The notes beneath the pieces are model-generated. The model was not told the DNA's origin. It saw nothing but the letters and a program-made list of their open reading frames with translations, and made no database searches. From the NCBI GenBank assembly GCA_964019135.1, contig OZ025258.1:310001-374000 (forward strand): a DNA stretch of 64,000 nucleotides, read 5' to 3'. A program made the position numbers and the translations under genes. Shown here in pieces: positions 1-10,600 of this stretch; positions within the stretch are counted from its first letter, which is position 1, and each line of letters opens with the position of its first letter. The DNA is from Arenicola marina. Taxonomy: Eukaryota > Annelida > Polychaeta > Arenicolidae.

Positions 1-307
1 GTATAGATATTTATACATATATCATACGTGCTTTATAACTCTATATATAGTCTGGTCTACACGAGTATAGCGGGTGGGGGGGGTTGAGAATGTTGTGGGG
101 GCGGGGCTCAGTGAGACAGCCTGGGCGCGGTAGGGGATCAGCCGGGCCTGCCGTGGGGGGCCACGTTTACAGGTCAGCCGGCGTCATGAATACCTCCCAG
201 CCCGGAGCACCCACCCGGCAACATTAAGACACAACCCCCGGGGGAGGCGGGGGGGGGAGGGTGGCGAGTGAAATGAAAGCACGACCTGGTGCGGTCCCAT
301 GTAATGG

Positions 308-346
<39 letters not shown>

Positions 347-1510
347 CACCATTGACATAACATCCATAACATCGCAGTCTGTATCACATGATTTCAGACT
401 TTTCACTTAAAGATAATAATATAAATCAGCAGTAAGCTACCCCGGCTACCACATGTGATGTAAATAGCTGAGCATTGTTCATTTCCTATGCCAGATCCGC
501 GGCTAAAGTGCGTTCAATAAATCTGGTCGGAGTGAGTTACACATCAATTAACTTTCTTTATATTCTTATTATCTGTGAACTGGTCAATTATCTACTGATC
601 GACGTGTCAGGAGACTGATGTACTCCACACAGCTTATCTGGACCCTGGAGGGGCACCATCAGGTTGTGGGAACATACAGGTGTCCCATGAGGACTGCTGT
701 CCCACTCGCATGGCCCATGGGGGTCAGCCAAGGGGTGTGGGGGGGGGACGGGTAGGGTATCACCGAAGGTGAGACGTCACATTGTCCACGGACGCGGACA
801 TATGAAAGATCCATACGCAGCAACAGGTGCTGCCACGTGGTGGCGGGGGGCGACACCAGGCGGAGTGGACACGCTGTAACAGTCCAACACTCGAGGCACA
901 ACGCTTCACCGCACACACCAGATACCCATCGATTGGTCTAACCCCCAGCATGCAGCTTTCTCGGCGTAAACCCTGCATTAAAGCTATTTCTACGGCGTTT
1001 ACACACATCAAAAACCAATTTTGCGAAACATTGCAAACATTGCATTCCACTGCAAGGCGTGAACTGCTACACCCAAATGTCTTTATGGCACATATACAGT
1101 AAAACCACGTGCAGAAATTTAAAATAATATCACATATACCATTATGCTGGACACAACCCGACAATTCGCATTAAGCATTGCTGTCATTATATCATTGTGA
1201 AAACGTTGCATAAGCAGTTTACTAAATTAAGGCAGCTTGGCCCGATCATTCACCACAGAAGAGGAGGACTGCTTCCTGTTACGTCATAGATTTGTGAACA
1301 CGCGAGACGACGAACACTGACCAATCACTGAACGTAGACTGACGCGCTTTGACAGGACGCACGGCCCTTATTGCTATACGATGACAGACGGGCGCCAGCC
1401 TTGTTAGCATGGCGGATACATCCACACACATTGCAATTTATTACTCTCGTTCATGACCATGGTGACTAATGAAGGGGAGGGGAGGTAGGGTGGGAGGGGG
1501 GGGGGGGCGC
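1..1510. other. SELENOM 3' flank and 3'UTR; no gene seen
   Basis: No conserved coding exon is visible on either strand. The part nearest 1510 should be SELENOM 3'UTR, read on the minus strand, and begins with a C-rich run opposite the poly-G at about 1495-1507. The only clear minus-strand AATAAA is at 1437-1442, about 70 bases after the stop. A selenoprotein mRNA needs a SECIS hairpin in its 3'UTR, and I could not recognise one by eye between the stop and position 1. Either that AATAAA is not the main site, or the SECIS is atypical or lies further out. The remainder is unremarkable non-coding sequence. Confidence 0.5.
308..345. repeat. (CA)n microsatellite
   Basis: An uninterrupted run of about 18 CA dinucleotides. 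It accounts for the apparent Val-Cys repeat in one reading frame of this stretch, which is not a gene. Confidence 0.95.
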
Positions 1511-1651
1511 CTACAACTCCTCCTTGGGTTTGTAGGGGCCGTTAAGGAACTCGTCCGGGACAGCCTCATCCTTGGACTGTTTCTTGTAGAAACCTTTGTT
1601 CAGGAAGAGATCGTTGCACTCCTGGCGAGTCTTGTCCGACAGGTCGACCGT
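1511..1651 (-). CDS. SELENOM: SELENOM exon 4 (terminal coding exon)
   Basis: The acceptor CCCCTGACAG ends at 1652. The exon opens in phase 0 with TVDLSDKTRQEC and holds the family signature GFYKKQSKDEAVP, matching GFYRKAAPDAQVP of human SelM. It ends KPKEEL and TAG at 1513-1511. The final KEEL is a plausible KDEL-type ER retrieval signal. The 49-bp minisatellite lies directly against this acceptor. Confidence 0.93.
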   Translation of the reverse strand, partial: TVDLSDKTRQECNDLFLNKGFYKKQSKDEAVPDEFLNGPYKPKEEL

Positions 1652-4600
1652 CTGTCAGGGGGGAACAAGGGAGAGAGCAGGTTAAAGGGGGCTTCTCTCA
1701 GTCACACAGGGGAACAAGGGAGAGAGCAGGTTAAAGAGAACTTCTCTGAGTCACACAGGGGAACAAGGAAGAGAGCAGGTTAAAGGGGGCTTCTCTCAGT
1801 CACACAGGGGAACAAGGGAGAGAGCAGGTTAAAGGGGGCTTCTCTCAGTCACACAGGGGAACAAGGGAGAGAGCAGGTTAAAGGGGGCTTCTGTCAGTCA
1901 CACAGGGGAACAAGGGAGAGAGCAGGTTAAAGGGGGCTTCTCTCAGTCACACAGGGGAGCAAGGGAGAGAGCAGGTTAAAGGGGGCTTCCCTCAGTCACA
2001 CAGGGGAACAAGGGAGAGAGCAGGTTAAAGAGGGCTTCTCTCAGTCACACAGGGGAACAAGGGAGAGAGCAGGTTAAAGGGGGCTTCTCTCAGTCACACA
2101 GGGGAACAAGCGAGAGAGCAGGTTAAAGGGGGCTTCTCTCAGTCACACAGGGGAACAAGGGAGAGAGCAGGTTAAAGGGGGCTTCTCTCAGTCACACAGG
2201 GGAACAAGGGAGAGAGCAGGTTAAAGGGGGCTTCTCTCAGTCACACAGGGGAACAAGGGAGAGAGCAGGTTAAAGGGGGCTTCCCTCAGTCACACAGGGG
2301 AACAAGGGAGAGAGCAGGTTAAAGGGGGCTTCTCTCAGTCACACAGGGGAACAAGCGAGAGAGCAGGTTAAAGGGGGCTTCTCTCAGTCACACAGGGGAA
2401 CAAGGGAGAGAGCAGGTTAAAGGGGGCTTCTCTCAGTCACACAGGGGAACAAGGGAGAGAGCAGGTTAAAGGGGGCTTCTCTCAGTCACACAGGGGAACA
2501 AGGGAGAGAGCAGGTTAAAGGGGGCTTCTCTCAGTCACACAGGGGAACAAGGGAGAGAGCAGGTTAAAGGGGGCTTCTCTCAGTCACACAGGGGAACAAG
2601 GGAGAGAGCAGGTTAAAGGGGGCTTCTCTCAGTCACACAGGGGAACAAGGGAGAGAGCAGGTTAAAGGGGGCTTCTCTCAGTCACACAGGGGAACAAGGG
2701 AGAGAGCAGGTTAAAGGGGGCTTCTCTCAGTCACACAGGGGAACAAGGGAGAGAGCAGGTTAAAGAGGGCTTCTCTCAGTCACACAGGGGAACAAGGGAG
2801 AGAGCAGGTTAAAGGGGGCTTCTCTCAGTCATACAGGGGAACAAGGGAGAGAGCAGGTTAAAGAGGGCTTCTCTCAGTCACACAGGGGAACAAGGGAGAG
2901 CAGGTTAAAGGGGGCTTCTCTCAGTCATACAGGGGAACAAGGGAGAGAGCAGGCTAAAGAGGGCTTCTGAGTCACATAGGGGAACAAGGGAGAGAGCAGG
3001 TTAAAGGGGGCTTCTCTCAGTCACACAGGGGAACAAGGGAGAGAGCAGGTTAAAGAGGGCTTCTCTCAGTCACACAGGGGAACAAGGGAGAGAGCAGGTT
3101 AAAGAGAGCTTCTCTGAGTCACACAGGGGAACAAGGGAGAGAGCAGGTTAAAGGGGGCTTCTCTCAGTCACACAGGGGAACAAGGGAGAGAGCAGGTTAA
3201 AGAGGGCTTCTCTGAGTCACACAGGGGAACAAGGGAGAGAGCAGGTTAAAGGGGGCTTCTCTCAGTCACACAGGGGAACAAGGGAGAGCAGGTTAAAGGG
3301 GGCTTCTCTCAGTCACACAGGGGAACAAGGGAGAGAGCAGGTTAAAGGGGGCTTCTCTCAGTCACACAGGGGAACAAGGGAGAGAGCAGGTTAAAGGGGG
3401 CTTCTCTCAGTCATACAGGGGAACAAGGGAGAGCAGGTTAAAGAGGGCTTCGCTCAGTCACACAGGGGAACAAGGGAGAGCAGGTTAAAGAGGGCTTCTC
3501 TCAGTCACACAGGGGAACAAGGGAGAGAGCAGGTTAAAGGGGGCTTCTCTGAGTCACACAGGGGAACAAGGGAGAGAGCAGGTTAAAGGGGGCTTCTCTC
3601 AGTCACACAGGGGAACAAGGGCGAGAGCAGGTTAAAGGGGGCTTCTCTCAGTCATACAGGGGAACAAGGGAGAGATCAGGTTAAAGGGGGCTTCTCTCAG
3701 TCACACAGGGGAACAAGGGAGAGAGCAGGTTAAAGGGGGCTTCTCTCAGTCACACAGGGGAACAAGGGAGAGCAGGTTAAAGAGGGCTTCTCTCAGTCAC
3801 ACAGGGGAACAAGGGAGAGAGCAGGTTAAAGGGGGCTTCTCACAGTCACACAGGGGAACAAGGGAGAGAGCAGGTTAAAGAGGGCTTCTCTGAGTCACAC
3901 AGGGGAACAAGGGAGAGAGCAGGTTAAAGAGGGCTTCTCTCAGTCACACAGGGGAACAAGGGAGAGAGCAGGTTAAAGGGGGCTTCTCTCAGTCACACAG
4001 GGGAACAAGGGAGAGAGCAGGTTAAAGGGGGCTTCTCTCAGTCACACAGGGGAACAAGGGAGAGAGCAGGTTAAAGGGGGCTTCTCACAGTCATACAGGG
4101 GAACAAGGGAGAGAGCAGGTTAAAGAGGGCTTCTGAGTCACACAGGGGAACAAGAGAGAGCAGGTTAAAGAGGGCTTCTCTCAGTCATACAGGGGAACAA
4201 GGGAGAGAGCAGGTTAAAGGGGGCTTCTCACAGTCATACAGGGGAACAAGGGAGAGAGCAGGTTAAAGGGGGCTTCTCTCAGTCACACAGGGGAACAAGG
4301 GAGAGAGCAGGTTAAAGAGGACTTCTCTGAGTCACACAGGGGAACAAGGGAGAGAGCAGGTTAAAGGGGGCTTCTCTCAGTCACACAGGGGAACAAGGGA
4401 GAGAGCAGGTTAAAGGAGGATTCTCTCAGTCACACAGGGAAACAAGGGAGAGAGCAGGTTAAAGGGGGCTTCTGTCAGTCACACAGGGGAACAAGGGAGA
4501 GAGCAGGTTAAAGGGGGCTTCTCTCAGTCACACAGGGGAACAAGGGAGAGAGCAGGTTAAAGGGGGCTTCTCTCAGTCACACAGGGGAACAAGGGAGAGA

Positions 4601-7600
4601 GCAGGTTAAAGGGGGCTTCTCTCAGTCACACAGGGGAACAAGAGAGAGCAGGTTAAAGGGGGCTTCTCTCAGTCACACAGGGGAACAAGGGAGAGAGCAG
4701 GTTAAAGGGGGCTTCTCTCAGTCACACAGGGGAACAAGGGAGAGAGCAGGTTAAAGGGGGCTTCTCTCAGTCATACAGGGGAACAAGGGAGAGATCAGGT
4801 TAAAGGGGGCTTCTCTGAGTCACACAGGGGAACAAGGGAGAGAGCAAGTTAAAGGGGGCTTCTCTCAGTCACACAGGGGAACAAGGGAGAGAGCAGGTTA
4901 AAGGGGGCTTCTCTCAGTCACACAGGGGAACAAGGGAGAGAGCAGGTTAAAGGGGGCTTCTCTCAGTCATACAGGGGAACAAGGGAGAGATCAGGTTAAA
5001 GGGGGCTTCTCTCAGTCACACAGGGGAACAAGGGAGCGAGCAGGTTAAAGGGGGCTTCTCTAAGTCACACAGGGGAACAAGGGAGAGAGCAGGTTAAAGA
5101 GAGCTTTTCTGTCACACAGGGGGACAAGGGAGAGAGCAGGTTAAAGGGGGCTTCTCTCAGTCACACAGGGGAACAAGGGAGAGAGCAGGTTAAAGGGGGC
5201 TTCTCACAGTCACACAGGGGAACAAGGGAGAGAGCAGGTTAAAGGGGGCTTCTCTCAGTCACACAGGGGAACAAGCGAGAGCGCAGGTTAAAGGGGGCTT
5301 CTCTCAGTCACACAGGGGAACAAGGGAGAGAGCAGGTTAAAGGGGGCTTCTCTCAGTCACACAGGGGAACAAGGGAGAGAGCAGGTTAAAGGGGGCTTCT
5401 CTCAGTCATACAGGGGAACAAGGGAGAGAGCAGGTTAAAGGGGGCTTCTCTCAGTCACACAGGGGAACAAGGGAGAGAGCAGGTTAAAGGGGGCTTCTCT
5501 CAGTCACACAGGGGAACAAGGGAGAGAGCAGGTTAAAGGGGGCTTCTCTCAGTCACACAGAGGAACAAGGGAGAGAGCAGGTTAAAGGGGGCTTCTCTCA
5601 GTCACACAGGGGAACAAGGGAGAGAGCAGGTTAAAGGGGGCTTCTCTCAGTCACACAGGGGAACAAGGGAGAGAGCAGGTTAAAGGGGGCTTCTCTCAGT
5701 CACACAGGGGAACAAGGGAGAGAGCAGGTTAAAGGGGGCTTTTCTCAGTCAGACAGGGGAACAAGGGAGAGAGCAGGTTAAAGGGGGCTTCTCTCAGTCA
5801 CACAGGGGAACAAGGGAGAGAGCAGGTTAAAGAGAGCTTCTCTGTCACACAGGGGGACAAGGGAGAGAGCAGGTTAAAGGGGGCTCTTCTCAGTCAAACA
5901 GGGGAACAAGGGAGAGAGCAGGTTAAAGGGGGCTTCTCACAGTCACACAGGGGAACAAGGGACAGAGCAGGTTAAAGGGGGCTTCTCTCAGTCACACAGG
6001 GGAACAAGGGAGAGAGCAGGTTAAAGAGAGCTTCTCTGTCACACAGGGGGACAAGGGAGAGAGCAGGTTAAAGGGGGCTTCTCTCAGTCAAACAGGGGAA
6101 CAAGGGAGAGAGCAGGTTAAAGGGGGCTTCTCACAGTCACACAGGGGAACAAGGGAGAGAGCAGGTTAAAGGGGGCTTCTCTCAATCACACAGGGGAACA
6201 AGGGAGAGAGCAGGTTAAAGGGGGCTTCTCTCAGTCACACAGGGGAACAAGGGAGAGAGCAGGTTAAAGGGGGCTTCTCTCAGTCACACAGGGGAACAAG
6301 GGAGAGAGCAGGTTAAAGGGGGCTTTTCTCAGTCACACAGGGGAACAAGGGAGAGAGCAGGTTAAAGGGGGCTTCTCTCAGTCACACAGGGGAACAAGGG
6401 AGAGAGCAGGTTAAAGAGAGCTTCTCTGTCACACAGGGGGACAAGGGAGAGAGCAGGTTAAATGGGGCTTCTCTCAGTCACACAGGGGAACAAGGGAGAG
6501 AGCAGGTTAAAGGGGGCTTCTCTCAGTCACACAGGGGAACAAGGGAGAGAGCAGGTTAAAGGGGGCTTCTGTCAGTCACACAGGGGAACAAGGGAGAGAG
6601 CAGGTTAAAGGGGGCCTCTCGCAGTCACACATCTACGCAAGACCATATAGGTTAACGAGGGATCCTCTCTGGTACACACCATAAAACAGATTCATTAACA
6701 CGGGATTTCATCACAAAACAAACCGCACTAAAATATCAGATATTAAACTGACGCGATTGTAGGCGCTCTTGGACTTTGAATTAGAAGTATACGGTGCCCA
6801 ATATAAAGCAGGGGCGGAGTACAAGTAGACAGAATGTACGCTCCATATATGTAGGTTATAATAAGGTTCGTTGCTGAGGTATAGTAACAACAACATTAAG
6901 CATAGAATATGTCCTTAAATAGCATCAAATTGGAAGCCGGTATCCTGTCAGATTCATATGGAATATGATTGCATCAGTACTTACTGGGCTATCTAAAGAT
7001 TGACCTGAGAGACCTAGCTGGTCTAACTCAAGGGTGACCTGAGAAACCTAGCTGGTCTATCTGAAGGGTGACCTGAGAAACCTAGCTGGTCTATCTGAAG
7101 GGTGGCCTGAGAAACCTAGCTGGTCTATCTGAAGGGTGGCCTGAGAAACCTAGCTGGTCTATCTGAAGGGTGGCCTGAGAAACCTAGCTGGTCTATCTGA
7201 AGGGTGGCCTGAGAAACCTAGCTGGTCTATCTGAAGGGTGACATGAGAAACCTAGCTGGTCTATCTGAAGGGTGACCTGAGAAACCTAGCTGGTCTATCT
7301 GAAGGGTGACCTGAGAAACCTAGCTGGTCTATCTGAAGGGTGACCTGAGAAACCTAGCTGGTATATCTGAAGGGTGACCTGAGAAACCTAGCTGGTCTAT
7401 CTGAAGGGTGACCTGAGAATCCTTGCTACATAAGGCGTTATCATGGTGGTGGAGGCGGGTTTGGGGTAACACTGGCGGGCCATGTTGAACCGTCCTTACC
7501 TCAACTGCCTCATCGGCAGCATTGAGAAAATAGGCCACGGGCGGAGCTCCCGGCTTGGCCTTGAACTCGGCATTGTGACTGACAAGGTCAAGGCTAAATA

Positions 7601-10600
7601 ATGGCATGCAGGGATATAATAAAACATTCCATCTAATAGGTCATAGTAGAAGCCTTGCACTCAGCTAACATGTAACATGACTAATGATGCAGCTGTAATG
7701 GTAGTAAGGTACATGTTTAGCAATATTGTCCACAAAGTTACTTACACATATACAGGTTTATACATGCTAACATGGCAGGTAAGAGAAACTATATGTACCT
7801 ACAGAGGAAGTGGACATGCATAGATATGCATCAACAACAGGATGTGTGCAAATATCAAATGGACAATTATTCCTTAAATAACCAATTCAAGCATCATCAC
7901 AAAAATGTTCATTCAATCCCAACCCCAGAACACATCTATCAGACCTTTCGTTATAAAACATGCAAATAAGTTAAAATTTATCATGCAGTAAACGACCAAA
8001 GCTCAGTGTTAGAAATATGACATGCCTTCAATTAAGATACTATAACAAATAACATATAAATTAACAAACTAACCTCTACTCTAACCATCTTGGCATTGTA
8101 GAAGTGAACTTTAACACCATCGCTAGAAACTTGCATATGTGACCTGACATTGTGGCTATACCGATAGATTTAAGGAGAAATATGTAAAGGCAACAACAGA
8201 AAGAGTAAGATATTACCAAAGTTGATGTCAACACACAATGCTATAAAGAAGTTGACACAAAAAAGGACTTATCTTATGGAGGATTTTACTTTTAAATTGA
8301 TAGATACAGAACAGAATTATTTTACCCAAATTAGTTGTTATAGAAAAATTATAAAAACCCAAAAGATGTTTCCATTTTATGGCAGTTACAAGGCAGTCAA
8401 TGTGATCCAATAGAAGAGAAGGTTGGAGGTAGTTATGCAGGCAAGTCTTGCACACAAGTGAGAAATTAAAAGGAAACTACGCTACCAGAGGCAACCGCTA
8501 TGTCTTGGAGGATACAGGGAAGGGAGGAGTGACACCATGCACACAGCTATCTTATACAACTAAGCAAAGAAATATCCAGTAATGTGGAAATACCTAAGTC
8601 TAAATCATCAAGCAAGCCACTAAATTTGCAAGAAATTGCTGAAATTAAGCAACTAGGATAAAATTTTGCTGAGACATCATAACCACCATATCTACATGGT
8701 GTGCATCAGGACATGGTAATAACCACCATATCTACATGGTGTGCATCAGGACATGGCAATAACCCCCATATCTCCATGGTGTGCATCAGGACATGGCAAT
8801 AACCCCCATATCTCCATGGTGTGCATCAGGACATGGAACGAAAGTAATAATATTTGCACATCAAGTTACTCAGCAGATGCATAATTAATCCCTTTGTAGT
8901 CACTTCACATCACCTTGCCTTGTCTGCCATATACTGGTATATAATCATTCACACTGCAGCATATATACATATATTTATACCAGAATGTATCAGATACTGA
9001 GCCCCTGCTCCAGGCTTCTCCTAACCCATCACCCGTAACATTACCACTCCTTATTGCGCACACACCGGTACTCCACATAAGTATATAACTAGATTAATTA
9101 TTCTACATAGTAACTTAAGGATACAACAGAGGGACGTCGTCAAATATGAACTTCTTCACCTCTGGTAGCCTGTTCAAACGTCATCCACTGCAGCTCTGCA
9201 AGTAATAAGCAGGGATTGCAGCTTAAAGAGTAAGGGATCCCACACCATGGAGGTCGAACCATGCGACTGCAATAAAGGGTAATAAGCTTCACATGACCCC
9301 TCTACTTGAGCTGGGACCTTATCACTTACACTTGTATGGCACCAGACTCAAAATAACCTCAGCAGAAAGCCAGGACCAGGCGAACCTAGTTGACTGAATC
9401 ACCCAGGAAATGAGCAACCACTTCTACTAATCTTTAACATCAGTGGAAGTGGTCACTCATTCCAGATCAACATAGTGTTACAGGTCTATTGTTCACACCA
9501 CCATCAGGTATTGACAATCAACTGTTTATATCCTTAACTAGATCAGAGGAGTATACATTTTTAGCTGAACAGGAGATTAGCTTGTTGGATGATCAGTTAA
9601 ACATGGGATTACATTCTTGGATGATCATGAGAATGAAACTTTAGAACTAAAAATCATTAAAAGATTTTGCAATTTATTAATCCACCATCACATGTATATT
9701 TCTGCACCGAATATATGCAAGGACAGTATTGTCACTAGTTATATTAATAATATGCCAATGTGAATATTAGGGTCAACAAATCAAAATAAGTTTTGTGAAA
9801 AGAAACAGGGTATTAGCCTGATACTCAGATACTTTTTACCAGCCTTTTGGTCAGGAGGTTTAGAAGAAAATCATAGCACTCACAATTTTATATGAATACT
9901 TTTTTTGGCTAGCGAAAAAAAAAAACCTGGCTGATACCCTGAGGAGAAATATTGATAAGTATTTGCATCAGGTTAAATGAAGATTGAATACTGAACGAAA
10001 AGGATACAACAGAGATAGGTCAGAGTAAATAAATGACTTGAGCTCTGGCCGTTTGTTCAGAGGTCATCCAGTATAACTCTGGAAAAATGTGTTAAACAGT
10101 AAATTGTCATTGAGGAGGCCAACAAAAAATATGCATATACAAGATAGTATTATCAGCTGATCCCAATCATGCCAATGTTAAAATTTAACTGGTCAGCATA
10201 GAGCATATGGTGAGAGGGATATAGTAGCCATATATATCTAGTTATGCTAGACCCTTTTGATCTGTTAAAACAATAACTGTCTACCATGGGAAAAGTAATT
10301 CTCATCTTCATTTCTATATCTTACCCTAGCACCTTGTAGTGAATAACACTTGGTATGAAAAATGTGGGAAAAGCAGCTTTTTGTTTAGAACTCTATCAGT
10401 CTATGCAAGCTGGCAAGTGCCCCCAGGAGTGGCTACATGGGTGTAACCTGTTCCTGCAAGGTTGAAACCTGTGCAGTGGCCCCCCCATGTGGGTAATGCG
10501 GCAGTGTGGCTCCACCCAGTCTGGCCGTCTGGGTCATGCATGATATGACCTATGGCTATGTGCTGGTCCGGGTGTGGAGTGAATGTGTATTTTTTCTTTC

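Noticed and set aside
435-500. Second candidate SECIS (minus-strand ATGAACAATGC ... TACTGCTGAT)
   Set aside because: Only about nine pairs with a three-base bulge, no convincing apical AA, and over 1 kb from the stop.
1225-1290. Candidate SECIS (minus-strand ATGAC ... GGTGAATGAT)
   Set aside because: The stem adjoining the quartet pairs only as short pieces (ACAG/CTGT and AAG/CTT) and the apical loop lacks a clear AA or CC bulge at the right distance. Kept only as a note.
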